A program made the translations under genes and the position numbers. From assembly GCA_016841485.1 (NCBI GenBank), contig JAENZA010000007.1, positions 1-56,537 on the forward strand: DNA of 56,537 nt. Reading direction: 5' to 3'. Positions 37,111 to 45,174 of the stretch are shown in pieces. Each line of letters begins with the position of its first letter. Within the stretch, counting starts at the first letter, position 1. The stretch comes from Methanobacteriota archaeon. GTDB taxonomy: Archaea > Halobacteriota > Methanomicrobia > Methanomicrobiales > Methanomicrobiaceae. The notes under the pieces are model-generated. The model searched no databases. It saw nothing but the letters and a program-made list of their open reading frames with translations, and had not been told where the DNA came from.

Positions 37111-37221
37111 AAGATTTGTTCGATAACGATCTACGATTTCTTCTCATGTCCTTCTTCAGGCAAAAAGGTATACATTAGATATTAATGTGCAAACCTGCCC
37201 CGCTCAATTTTTTAATCATCG

Positions 37222-37540
37222 ATGAAGAGAGCCATCCGGCGCCTCCTGTCCATCGACCACGTCGCCGCCAGAGCCTGACCCCCTTCAACTCACAGTCCTG
37301 ACAACAGCGCCCGGGTTTCTCTCAACACTCCATATCGCCCGCATCATCGGCTCTGACGCAGCTACGGAGAGTATGCCGCATTCATCTCGTCTTTTGGCAT
37401 CATCACCCTCGTCGTTGTCGTCGACGTCGGGGCCGTCATCTAGAGAGAAAACCCCTATAAACCGATTGCAGAATTTACCGGAGAGATCCTCGGAATAGTC
37501 GGTATACACAGCAGCAGACAAACCGGGGAAAAACCAAAAA
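37222..37540 (+). pseudogene. Collapsed remnant of a Wzx-type flippase gene
   Basis: From ATG 37222 the DNA follows the start of the intact flippase gene at 25678: RLLSID, then after a one-base shift SL-PFNSQ and HIARIIGSD correspond to RILSID, SLISFNSQ and YIARVIGSD there. After about 50 codons it jumps to the flippase's C-terminal end, where the DNA for LVVVVDVGAVI and EFTGEILGIVGI matches LFAVVAVGAAI and EFAEEVLGIFGI. Frameshifts and in-frame stops (for example TAG near 37441) break it and nearly all membrane segments are lost. It marks a second, dead copy of the gene at the other edge of the cluster. Confidence 0.85.
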
Positions 37541-37558
37541 TTGGTAATTCAACCAATT
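37539..37558. other. Inverted repeat after the flippase remnant
   Basis: AATTGGT and ACCAATT pair around a 6-base loop. No gene is seen between here and 37693; a short TGGGC/GCCCA hairpin at 37675-37687 lies just beyond the stop of the minus-strand gene that follows. Confidence 0.35.
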
Positions 37559-37693
37559 AAATGGAAAAATTACAGGTATTCTTTTCTAATGAAAGAAGTG
37601 ATGCAAAGAGGAGTGTTTTAGAATCTTACCCGAATCCCTAAGGATTTTTCTCATTTCAACGCTCAGAGAGCAAATGGGCAAAGCCCAACCCCT

Positions 37694-38146
37694 TTACCCC
37701 TCCAGCCCCCGCAGCGCATCCTTCGTCCTTTCCACCATCTCCTTTCCCCCCTCGATCTCCGCCACATCCCTCACGGCCTCAAGCACATGCACGCTCTCCT
37801 CGAGAAAGCTCATGATGTCCATCGGGTAGAGCTCGATGCCGTACTCGTCCAGCAGGACGTGGGCGATGCCCCGGTGGTCGAGCCCCTCCATGCGGAGCTC
37901 GAGGATGGCGCGGGTGAACTTTCGCTCCGGACAGCCGCACATCGGCGAGTCACGGCACCGGCAGTCGAGGAAATCCTTGAAGATGTGCATCATCTGCTCG
38001 CGCAGGCCGTAGTCGAGGTTGTCGTAATCGACGGCCGAGACCATCACCTCGAGAAACGGGCCGGAGAAGACCTTCTCGGGGATGCGGTAGCCGACAATGC
38101 TCTGGAGCTTTTTTGCGGCCCGGAACCGGGCCTTTGAGGCGATCAC
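37694..38146 (-). CDS. Conserved hypothetical protein with a Cys cluster (possibly DUF5814-like)
   Basis: A 150-residue helical protein starting MIASKARFRAAKKLQSIVG. A compact cysteine cluster, DCRCRDSPMCGCPE, lies near residues 74-88 and probably binds zinc or an Fe-S cluster. The rest, LRMEGLDHRGIAHVLLDEYGIELYP, resembles a regulatory or helicase-associated helical domain. It reminds me of the DUF5814 domain at the C-terminus of some archaeal helicases, but I am unsure. Monocistronic by spacing (about 80 bases to the next gene upstream). Function unknown. Confidence 0.7.
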   Translation of the reverse strand: MIASKARFRAAKKLQSIVGYRIPEKVFSGPFLEVMVSAVDYDNLDYGLREQMMHIFKDFLDCRCRDSPMCGCPERKFTRAILELRMEGLDHRGIAHVLLDEYGIELYPMDIMSFLEESVHVLEAVRDVAEIEGGKEMVERTKDALRGLEG

Positions 38147-38225
38147 GATGATTCACCGGAATTACGAGTGGTAATCACTGAAATTCGAAAAAAAGGGAAT
38201 GACAGATGCATATTCAACTGCGCGT

Positions 38226-38855
38226 TCAGATGCCTTCCCCGAACTGCTCCTCGAAGTTCTTCAGGGTCTTCATGGCATTCCCCATCTCATCCACCTCGAT
38301 GAGCCACTCGTCGAAGAGACTTGGTTCGTCAAAGTCACCGCGGAGGTACTTCCCGCAGCAGGAACCGCCGTCAAGGACGAGCGCACCGATGGTAGCCGCA
38401 ATCCCAAGCTCCTCTTCCGCCTTGTCCTCACCGAGGCTTCTGCCCTCCTTGACGAGGTCCTTTATCTCGCCTGCGGCGCTGCCATCAAAGAGCTTCTTGC
38501 ATGCGGCAAAGAGCACCAGAAACCGCATCTGCACGCCTGCGATGATATCGGCGATATCGGAGTCGGGGATAGGTCCCATGATGATCGCCTCGACCTCATT
38601 GAGCTTGACAAGTGCGGTCGGCGGCGAGTAACTCCCGTTCAGGAAGAGTTTGACGATCTTGAGGACCGAGACATTGATATCTTCGGTAAAATTATTGAGC
38701 GACTGCAGGCCCTCCGGCATCTCCTCCGAGTCCGGGTCCTCATCAAAACTCATCTCTTCGAGTGTCTTTAGCCAGTTGTCCCATCGTTCCTGGGTGTAAA
38801 AATAATACAGAACCGACTGGGGCTCAACTTTATCTTTGCTCTTCTTACGCGCCAT
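38226..38855 (-). CDS. DUF2150 family protein
   Basis: A 209-residue soluble acidic protein that I recognise as DUF2150 (PF09920), found almost only in methanogens and relatives and of unknown function. Typical stretches: FYTQERWDNWLKTLEEM, NFTEDINVSVLKIVKLF and IGALVLDGGSCCGKYLRGD. No membrane segment or enzyme motif. ATG 38855 (MARKKSKDK) is chosen over the GTG four codons upstream because the basic N-terminus matches the family and an AT-rich TATA-like stretch lies about 30 bases upstream. Divergent from larE. Confidence 0.82.
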   Translation of the reverse strand: MARKKSKDKVEPQSVLYYFYTQERWDNWLKTLEEMSFDEDPDSEEMPEGLQSLNNFTEDINVSVLKIVKLFLNGSYSPPTALVKLNEVEAIIMGPIPDSDIADIIAGVQMRFLVLFAACKKLFDGSAAGEIKDLVKEGRSLGEDKAEEELGIAATIGALVLDGGSCCGKYLRGDFDEPSLFDEWLIEVDEMGNAMKTLKNFEEQFGEGI

Positions 38856-39029
38856 AGTAGTACACACTTACGCAGGGACGATATTAGTATTTTCGAGTAA
38901 GGCACCCGAAAAGCCCTCCCGGCTCTCCCGATCATCCCGGACATAACCCCCTTCGCATCCGGAAAGGGAGTGTGCAGGACAACGGAGAACCCTGCCACGC
39001 GAGTACGCCAGACCCCTCTCCAAACCTTG

Positions 39030-39800
39030 ATGAATTTCCCCGCCAATATCAAAGCCATCATGGACGCAGAGGAATGCCTCCGGGATATCTTCACAGCGCA
39101 CGAACCCTTCCTGATAGCCCTCTCGGGAGGGACAGACAGCCTGACGCTTGCGGCCCTTGCTAAGGCCTCCTGCGTCCGCTTCGGTGCGGTGATGATCGAT
39201 ACCGGCCTCTGCCCCGGGGGGGAGCTTGATCGGGCCGAGGAGTATACCGACCGGGAAGGCATCCCCTTCTGGATCCTAAGAAGGGATATGCTCGAGGTCC
39301 CGGAGGTCCGTAACAACGCACCGCTACGATGCCTTGCCTGCAAACGCGAGATGATGAACGTCATCATAGGCTTTGCCACCTCCCATTCGTTCCGGGCGGT
39401 GATGGACGGAACCAATGCGGATGACCGGCCGGAGGAACGCCCCGGGATGCAGGCGCTCGGGGAATACGGCATAATAAGCCCCTTCGCCGCCTGCGGCATC
39501 GGCAAGGACGAGATCCGTCACCTCGCAAAGACCTATCACGTCCCCCTTATCCCTTCCTCCTCCTGCCTCGCCACCCGGTTCCCCTACGGCACCCGCCTCG
39601 ACAGCACGGCCATCGAGCGTGTCCGCCGGGCAGAAGTGCTCCTGCAAAGATACGTCCACGGCCGGCTGCGGGTCAGGGACGAAGGGGGGCATGCCGTCAT
39701 CGAGGCCCCGGCATCCGAACACCCGAAAATCCGGGAGCACGCAGACGCCCTCTGCGAGATCGGCTTTGAGGATGTCACCATCATCCCGAGGGAACGGTGA
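39030..39800 (+). CDS. larE: LarE-like PP-loop sulfur transferase
   Basis: Adenylates the carboxylates of pyridinium-biscarboxylate mononucleotide and inserts sulfur, the second step of nickel-pincer cofactor synthesis. PP-loop ATP site SGGTDS at residues 32-37; CLAC gives Cys101 and Cys104; a third conserved Cys179 lies in PSSSCLATRFPYG. Three cysteines in this layout point to the [4Fe-4S]-dependent LarE type rather than the one-cysteine sacrificial type (inference). ATG 39030 (MNFPANIKAIMDAEE) fits family length (256). LarB is encoded at 5481. Related PP-loop proteins of other function are possible. Confidence 0.82.
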   Translation: MNFPANIKAIMDAEECLRDIFTAHEPFLIALSGGTDSLTLAALAKASCVRFGAVMIDTGLCPGGELDRAEEYTDREGIPFWILRRDMLEVPEVRNNAPLRCLACKREMMNVIIGFATSHSFRAVMDGTNADDRPEERPGMQALGEYGIISPFAACGIGKDEIRHLAKTYHVPLIPSSSCLATRFPYGTRLDSTAIERVRRAEVLLQRYVHGRLRVRDEGGHAVIEAPASEHPKIREHADALCEIGFEDVTIIPRER

Positions 39801-39864
39801 AAAGCACCCCAACGCAGGGGAATTCCCGAAAATACCTCCGGAAAAATCAGACCAGGACAAAAAT

Positions 39865-41061
39865 ATGGAAGAAACGCACGTTGTCATGATCAAATACGGT
39901 GAACTCTTTCTCAAGAGTGAATCCGTGATGCGCCACTATATCAGTACCCTCACCGGCAACCTCACCAAAGCGCTGGATGCGGCCGGCATTGACCATGCCA
40001 TCGAGGTCCACCGGGGCCGCATTCTCGTGACAGGAGAGGCCATTGATGACATCCTGCACACCGCCGCCCGGATATTCGGGGTGGTGGGCGTATGCCGATG
40101 CATCCGGACCGAACCCGACCGGGACCAGATAGAGGCCGCGGCTGCGGCACTTGCCATCCGGACACTGAAGGAAGGCATGTCCTTTGCGGTCAGGGCCCGC
40201 CGCTCGGGAATGAAGGGATTTACGAGCCAGGAGCTGGGGGCCTCGACAGGCGCACATATCATCGATGCTATTCCCGGCATCACCGTCGACCTTTCGCACC
40301 CCGACTATGAAGTCCACGTCGAGGCACGCGACTTCGGCGGCCTCGTCTACGATGAAATCATCCCCGGCCCCGGCGGACTCCCCCTCGGAACGCAGGGCCA
40401 TGTCCTCTCCCTCATCTCCGCGGGCATCGACTCCCCGGTCGCCACCTGGCTGATGATGCGCAGGGGATGCATTCCCACCCTGATTCATATGGACGGGGGG
40501 CGCTATGCCGGAGAAAACGTCAAACCCGGCGCACTCCGCCACCTCGAGACCCTCTCCACCTGGTGCCCGGGCAGAAAACTCCGGCTCATCTCAGTCCCGA
40601 TGGAGGAGTTTTTCAGCGCAATGGTCGCCGCTGGCGTGATGCGGACCCGCTGTCTCCTCTGCAAGCGGTTCATGGTTCGGACTGCCGTCGAAGTAGCACG
40701 CCGGCAGCAGCACCTGGCTCTGGTGATGGGGGACAATATCGGCCAGGTCGCAAGCCAGACGCTTGCCAACATGAGTGTGATTGAGGCGGTCGCTCCGCAG
40801 GAGCTCCCCATTCTCCGGCCGCTCATCACCTACGACAAGGACGAGATCGTCACCATCGCCCGGTCCATCGGCACCTTCCGGGAGAGTGCCGGGGACCTGG
40901 AGTGCCGCATCGTCCCGAAACACCCCGCAATAGCAGCGCAGCTCGCAACCATCCTCGAGGACGAGTCACCCCTAAATATTGAAACGCTGGTGGAGACGGC
41001 CGTCAAGACCATCTCCACATACACCGCCCTCAACGGCAGCATCATAGAAAGCAGCGAATAA
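39865..41061 (+). CDS. thiI: tRNA 4-thiouridine synthase ThiI, rhodanese-less archaeal type
   Basis: Thiolates uridine 8 of tRNA and may serve thiamine synthesis. Domains: N-terminal ferredoxin-like/THUMP region (about 1-170) and PP-loop ATPase with SAGIDSP at 185-191. There is no C-terminal rhodanese domain. Instead CLLC (Cys263, Cys266) and Cys347 in DLECRIV form the three-cysteine set that binds an Fe-S cluster in methanogen ThiI. ATG 39865 gives MEETHVVMIKYGELFLKS as in homologues; the same frame is open for 82 codons upstream but that stretch lies in larE. Starts 64 bases after larE, same strand. Confidence 0.93.
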   Translation: MEETHVVMIKYGELFLKSESVMRHYISTLTGNLTKALDAAGIDHAIEVHRGRILVTGEAIDDILHTAARIFGVVGVCRCIRTEPDRDQIEAAAAALAIRTLKEGMSFAVRARRSGMKGFTSQELGASTGAHIIDAIPGITVDLSHPDYEVHVEARDFGGLVYDEIIPGPGGLPLGTQGHVLSLISAGIDSPVATWLMMRRGCIPTLIHMDGGRYAGENVKPGALRHLETLSTWCPGRKLRLISVPMEEFFSAMVAAGVMRTRCLLCKRFMVRTAVEVARRQQHLALVMGDNIGQVASQTLANMSVIEAVAPQELPILRPLITYDKDEIVTIARSIGTFRESAGDLECRIVPKHPAIAAQLATILEDESPLNIETLVETAVKTISTYTALNGSIIESSE

Positions 41062-41075
41062 ATTATAAAAAAAGT

Positions 41076-42254
41076 TCAGGAGACGGAAAGACCGTTCTCC
41101 TCTGCAACCTCGACAAAGGTGCGGGCGACATGGTCAATCTGCATGTCATTTAGCCCGTAGGTGTTAAACTTCCAGACCCGCGTCGACCCTGGAATCACCC
41201 CGATGACGCCCTTCTTTTTCAGTGCGCTTGAGAGGAAGAACCCTTTCTTCTTGTGTGTTGCCGCCACCTTGTCGAAGGAGCCCAGCGTATTGATGCGGGT
41301 GAGGGTATGGCGGCGGGGGTATTCGCTCTCGACCGTCGTCCCTTCGATGGACAGGAGTGCATCTACCACCTTGTTGCTGTTCTCCACCTCGTGGTCCCAG
41401 TGTTCGACCCGTGCCTTCACTGCAGGAAACGAGGCCATCAGCCCCACTACCGGTGCACCCATCAGGGTGCACCCCATCATCTCCACTTCCTTGATACCGA
41501 AGGTCCGGCCGGTCACGTCCCCCTTCACCTGCGTCGTCCGGAAGACCCGTTCGGCATATTCCCCGTTTGCGGCAAGAACCCCCGACGGGGCCGGGGCAGC
41601 CATGCTCTTGTGGCCCGAACCTACAACGAAGTCCACCCCGAATGCCTTCCCGTCCACCGGCATGATGCCGACCGAATACGCGCCGTTCATGAGGACCGGC
41701 ACATCGTACTGATGCGCCACCTTTGCAATCTCCTTCACCTCATGGATATTGCCGTACTGGTAATCGACGTGCTCGACAAAGAGGAGCGACGGCGCCCGCC
41801 CAAACTTCTTCGTCACCTCGTCGAGCTTTGCCGCGGCGTTCTCCGCCGTGATGCGGTTGCCCGCATCCATCGGGATCTCGTGAATGATGCCCCCTGACTG
41901 TTCGAGGGAGACAAACTCGGTGTAATGCGAAAGCGCCGTCAGGACGACGGGGTCCCCCTTCTCCACCATCGTGCTCGCCACCGCCTGGAACCCGCGACGC
42001 GCACCGGGCACCACCCGGACCTGGTCCATGTTGAGCCATTCGGCCACGTCCCGGTGGAACTGGGCAATCGGCGGTTTATTGATATAATCCAGCCGGAACG
42101 GTTTTAGGCAGTTGTCACAGACGGAATATCCGTCGGCAAAGGCAATGACCGCCTTGTGGGCCTCCGGGGTCAGGCGCCCCCCGGCCTGGATGGGATCGAT
42201 ATTGATGTAGAGCTCCTCTACCTCACGGGTATCAATATCACCGGCACATTTCAT
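41076..42254 (-). CDS. pscS: O-phosphoseryl-tRNA(Cys):Cys-tRNA synthase
   Basis: SepCysS converts phosphoseryl-tRNA-Cys to Cys-tRNA-Cys, the tRNA-dependent cysteine route of methanogens. PLP enzyme of 392 residues: Lys216 in GSGHKSMAAPAPSG binds PLP; the essential cysteines are Cys46 and Cys49 (SVCDNCLKPF) and Cys262 (MMGCTLMG). It is translationally coupled (ATGA overlap) to a small upstream gene that may encode a scaffold partner. Converges on thiI with 14 bases between stops. SepRS is not in the window. Confidence 0.95.
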   Translation of the reverse strand: MKCAGDIDTREVEELYINIDPIQAGGRLTPEAHKAVIAFADGYSVCDNCLKPFRLDYINKPPIAQFHRDVAEWLNMDQVRVVPGARRGFQAVASTMVEKGDPVVLTALSHYTEFVSLEQSGGIIHEIPMDAGNRITAENAAAKLDEVTKKFGRAPSLLFVEHVDYQYGNIHEVKEIAKVAHQYDVPVLMNGAYSVGIMPVDGKAFGVDFVVGSGHKSMAAPAPSGVLAANGEYAERVFRTTQVKGDVTGRTFGIKEVEMMGCTLMGAPVVGLMASFPAVKARVEHWDHEVENSNKVVDALLSIEGTTVESEYPRRHTLTRINTLGSFDKVAATHKKKGFFLSSALKKKGVIGVIPGSTRVWKFNTYGLNDMQIDHVARTFVEVAEENGLSVS

Positions 42255-42436
42255 GGTAATAGCTCCTTTTCAAGAATATCCGCCTGTTTACGTAGCTTTT
42301 CCAGTGCTTTTGCCACTGCCGCCCTCTGCTCCTCATCCAGCCTGTGCGCCGGGGCCGTCTCCCGGAGAATCGCCCGGAGATCGGTGAAGAGGTAGAGTCC
42401 CTGAAATACCGCATCAACTGCCCTCTGTGACATCAT
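42251..42436 (-). CDS. Small helical protein coupled to SepCysS (SepCysE-like candidate)
   Basis: A 61-residue all-helical, charged protein: MMSQRAVDAVFQGLYLF, then a Glu/Arg/Lys-rich amphipathic helix ending EKELLP. Its stop overlaps the SepCysS start as ATGA, so the two are translated together. A GGTGA ribosome site precedes ATG 42436, right after a strong hairpin. Size, helicity and coupling suggest the short form of SepCysE, the scaffold joining SepRS and SepCysS in methanogens, but that identity is a guess; no signature residue was recognised. It is too well placed to be a chance ORF. Confidence 0.6.
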   Translation of the reverse strand: MMSQRAVDAVFQGLYLFTDLRAILRETAPAHRLDEEQRAAVAKALEKLRKQADILEKELLP

Positions 42437-42445
42437 ATCACCTCA

Positions 42446-42470
42446 CCCGCCCCCCTTGTGGGGGGCCGGG
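42446..42470 (-). promoter_or_regulatory. GC-rich hairpin in the leader of the SepCysS operon
   Basis: CCCGC-CCCCC and GGGGG-CCGGG pair with one C-C mismatch around a 5-base loop. It ends 10 bases before the ATG at 42436, touching the GGTGAG ribosome-binding region. It may gate translation or end transcription early. Confidence 0.5.
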
Positions 42471-42605
42471 TTGTCTGATAACCAACATTCATCGTCGGCA
42501 TCATCATTAATCCTGACGTTTCCGGTGTACGGCCGCTGGACCGGGGTATGAAAGGGTCGATAGAACTATACGTCCTCATTGAAAGATGAAGTTCAGACAG
42601 ATATC

Positions 42606-43265
42606 ATGCGCAAGGTCCGTATTCCCTCGATGCTCAGTGACATCGTCACCTCGGCCATCACCGCCGTCGATGACGCAACCTTTACCGAGTGTGCGGCATG
42701 CCCGGTCTGCGGCGGCGAGGTGAAGGCCCACGATATGCGCCGGAAAAAATTTGCAACGGTGCTCGAGGAGGGAAGGCGGCGGCAGATCCACGTCTTTGTC
42801 AAGAGGTTCTACTGCACGGAGTGCGGCCGCCTCTGCTATGCGGATTCCCCGTTCTACCCAGACTCCAGGATGGGCATACCCGTAGTTGACCTCTGCACCA
42901 CCCTCATAGAAAAACACCCGTTCCATCATGCCGCCCGTATTCTGCGCTCACTCAACATTATCGTGGACCGGGGGACCCTGAGAAATTATGCGATGAGGGA
43001 CGACTTCCCCCACCCCGAGGTCGTCGAGATCTACGGCATTGAAATTCCCCTGTCCATCTTTGAACTCTCGGTCTGTTCATTCAGGGGGTCCGAGAGGACT
43101 TCCGTCCCAGGGACAGAAATCTTCGGGGCCGACCGTCTCCCACCCGCACAGCGGGCATTTCTTCTTGCGATGGGGGCGGGCGGCAAACGGGATCAGGGAT
43201 ATGAACAGGAAAAGAATAAAGAACGGAAGGCTGGCCATCCACAGTATGACCGATACCGCCACTGA
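42606..43265 (+). CDS. Hypothetical zinc-ribbon protein
   Basis: Unrecognised protein of about 219 residues. Two CxxC pairs form a zinc ribbon: CAACPVCGGEVKAHD and, 30 residues later, FYCTECGRLCYAD; a helical region with KHPFHHAARILRSLNI follows. The fold recalls the N-terminal ribbon of some transposases, but no catalytic acids or terminal repeats are seen. ATG 42606 is chosen; TTG 42579 would add nine residues. The last 60 or so codons, after FELSVCS, run antisense to a small membrane-protein gene and look unlike a conserved domain, so the natural end may be earlier or the tail degenerate. Confidence 0.6.
   Translation: MRKVRIPSMLSDIVTSAITAVDDATFTECAACPVCGGEVKAHDMRRKKFATVLEEGRRRQIHVFVKRFYCTECGRLCYADSPFYPDSRMGIPVVDLCTTLIEKHPFHHAARILRSLNIIVDRGTLRNYAMRDDFPHPEVVEIYGIEIPLSIFELSVCSFRGSERTSVPGTEIFGADRLPPAQRAFLLAMGAGGKRDQGYEQEKNKERKAGHPQYDRYRH
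43077..43262 (-). CDS. Small membrane-anchored zinc-ribbon protein
   Basis: A 61-residue protein with one N-terminal transmembrane helix (VILWMASLPFFILFLFISLIPF), a basic stretch RPHRKKK and a zinc ribbon CPLCGW...FCPWDGSPL. This pattern is typical of real small archaeal proteins. GTG start at 43262, 23 bases after the mfnF stop, so it may be the third gene of the mfnD operon. It overlaps the tail of the plus-strand zinc-ribbon gene on the opposite strand. Function unknown. Confidence 0.6.
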   Translation of the reverse strand: MAVSVILWMASLPFFILFLFISLIPFAARPHRKKKCPLCGWETVGPEDFCPWDGSPLGPPE

Positions 43266-43285
43266 GCCTGCGAAGAGGAGAATGC

Positions 43286-44209
43286 TCAGGGTCCGGCGGT
43301 CCGTAGCGCCACCTCCCGTACCGCATATGCCGGCAGGGCATCCGCCATCCCACCGATACGTCCCGCAAGCAGACAGCCTTCAAGGGACCCTGCCAGCACC
43401 CTGGCACCGACACCGGCAAGGATCACCTCCTTTTCATGCCGGGGGTCCAGCCGTTCAATCTGTGCTGAAATGAATGAGCACTGTTCCTGCCAGAACTGTT
43501 CTGCAACAGCATAAGCCCCTTCCAGCCCGATCTCCTCCATGTCCGAACAGACGACCCGTGAGAGGCGCTGCAGCGAGGCGGGGATGCTCACCTCCGCACC
43601 GTCGGGTGTCGGGACGGCATACTCATCAGGACGGATGTGCCCCAATACCAGGTGCACATCGGCACTGACGGCGAAGAGCTCGTTGCTAACCAGCGTGGGC
43701 GTTCCGGCAAGACTGACCGAACGCAGGAGCGATGCAACCGGAGCGCGAAGGAGACCGGTATAGACCAGCATCCCCCGCTGGAGGCGTTCGAGATCGGAGA
43801 GTCCCTTCAGCGCATCAAACGGCTCGAGCGGGATGATATCGGTCGTGGTGCTGCCGATATCCACCAGGATAGCATCCGGGAAGAGTTCCCTGAGCCAGTC
43901 TGCGGATGCAAGCCAGTTTGCCGCCGCAAGGCTCCGGTCCGCACCCGGGTGAAAGCGACCGTCCGTCCCGTAAAAGACGGCATCGGGAAGTGCCGCTCTG
44001 ACGGCATCGACGATGAAGCTGATTCCCTCAGCCTTGTTCGAAAACCCGTCGGCAAGTTCACCGCTCATCACCACGGCGGCGGACGTTCCACTGTACGCCG
44101 AGAGGACGTCGGTGATGGGGGATTCCTGCCAGAGGGGACAGTAGTGGATGTCTGCACCACCGTCGCTCACCACCTTGAGATTTGCCCCTCCCACGTCGAT
44201 TCCTATCAT
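43286..44209 (-). CDS. mfnF: Methanofuran synthesis enzyme MfnF (APMF-Glu synthase)
   Basis: Condenses (5-(aminomethyl)furan-3-yl)methyl diphosphate with gamma-glutamyltyramine in methanofuran synthesis. ASKHA-type fold of 307 residues: MIGIDVGGANLKVV phosphate loop, AVVMSGELADGFSNKAEG, and the second loop LVDIGSTTTDIIPL, all characteristic of this H4MPT-linked C1-transfer protein family. The ATG overlaps the mfnD stop (ATGA), so both proteins come from one message. Methanofuran is the first C1 carrier in CO2-dependent methanogenesis. Confidence 0.9.
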   Translation of the reverse strand: MIGIDVGGANLKVVSDGGADIHYCPLWQESPITDVLSAYSGTSAAVVMSGELADGFSNKAEGISFIVDAVRAALPDAVFYGTDGRFHPGADRSLAAANWLASADWLRELFPDAILVDIGSTTTDIIPLEPFDALKGLSDLERLQRGMLVYTGLLRAPVASLLRSVSLAGTPTLVSNELFAVSADVHLVLGHIRPDEYAVPTPDGAEVSIPASLQRLSRVVCSDMEEIGLEGAYAVAEQFWQEQCSFISAQIERLDPRHEKEVILAGVGARVLAGSLEGCLLAGRIGGMADALPAYAVREVALRTAGP

Positions 44210-45090
44210 ACTATCATCACCTGTCCCGACTTGTCGTACCTGGCCGCTCCGGTCAGGTGCACCTCGCCGGGAAGGATGCCCTTCGACGCGTTGATGAGAA
44301 GTTCGCCGATCTCCTCGTCCATGATTGCATCGATACCCACCAGGCTCGAGGTGGGACGGGGATTGACGTCAACAACATACACGCGGTCTGCCACCACCAC
44401 ATCGACGCCGGCATACCCCTGGCACCCGAGGACGGTTGCGGCCTTCACCGCCGTTGCGATGATCTCGTCCCTCGCCGGATGATCGACATTCACCGTTCCG
44501 CCGGAAAAGGAGAAGACTCCGTCCTCAATACTGATCTGCTGCGCGTTCAGCGAGAGCGGAAGCGGCCCCGCGCCGCTGTAGTAGAGGCATGCCTCGCCGA
44601 CATATCTGCTCCCGATAAGGCTGACACTGAGGTGTTCGCCGTCGATGAACTCCTGCCCGAATTCACCGGCGCCGGGCTCCTCGTCTCCCAGGCGCATATT
44701 GACCGTACCTGCCCCCGAGACTTCCTTGATGACCCGCATGCCGGACGCCGACTCGGGCGGTACCGCAATGTCATGAGCCGCAAGAATACGGCCTGCCTGA
44801 ATCTTATTCGCACACAGGGCGCAGTTCAGGCTTGCGCATCCGATATTGTGCGTCAGGGACTCGATGATGTGTGTATATCGCCCGAGGAGGGCGTCCGGTG
44901 CGATCACCAGACCATACTTACACTCAGGAGCAAGCCGCCGGAGTTCTTCCGCAAAATCGCCCTCCTCGGGGGATACCACCTCATACCCGCACCGGGTGAA
45001 ACTGTCCTCCAGAACCCTGAGCATCGCCTCCCCCTCAGGGGCGAGCACCGGGTCGTGGAACACGGAATATTCGGCCAGTACTACCTTCAT
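44206..45090 (-). CDS. mfnD: Tyramine--L-glutamate ligase
   Basis: ATP-grasp ligase of 294 residues joining tyramine and glutamate to give gamma-glutamyltyramine for methanofuran. Motifs: KVVLAEYSVFHDP, the CALCANKIQAGRILAAH region before the ATP-grasp core, EFGQEFIDGEHLSVSL, and the metal-binding end VYVVDVNPRPTSSLVG. Family and operon with mfnF agree. Divergent from surE; the 84 bases between them hold both promoters, but I see no clear TATA box. Confidence 0.92.
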   Translation of the reverse strand: MKVVLAEYSVFHDPVLAPEGEAMLRVLEDSFTRCGYEVVSPEEGDFAEELRRLAPECKYGLVIAPDALLGRYTHIIESLTHNIGCASLNCALCANKIQAGRILAAHDIAVPPESASGMRVIKEVSGAGTVNMRLGDEEPGAGEFGQEFIDGEHLSVSLIGSRYVGEACLYYSGAGPLPLSLNAQQISIEDGVFSFSGGTVNVDHPARDEIIATAVKAATVLGCQGYAGVDVVVADRVYVVDVNPRPTSSLVGIDAIMDEEIGELLINASKGILPGEVHLTGAARYDKSGQVMIV

Positions 45091-45174
45091 TCACCAATTA
45101 TTGCACTGACAGGGACATGAGTATGACGATCGGACCCTTTTTCATCTTCACGTACCAACGATGGTTGAGATTGG

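Noticed and set aside
37285-37521. Minus-strand frame of 78 codons over the flippase remnant
   Set aside because: It exists only as the complement of the decayed flippase sequence; no domain or ribosome site.
42606-43265. Insertion sequence around the zinc-ribbon gene
   Set aside because: The zinc ribbon recalls transposase N-termini, but no acidic catalytic triad, terminal inverted repeats or target-site duplication was seen.
43637-44482. Plus-strand frame of 281 codons antisense to mfnF and mfnD
   Set aside because: Both methanofuran genes are well supported, overlap as ATGA and have family motifs; the plus-strand product has none.
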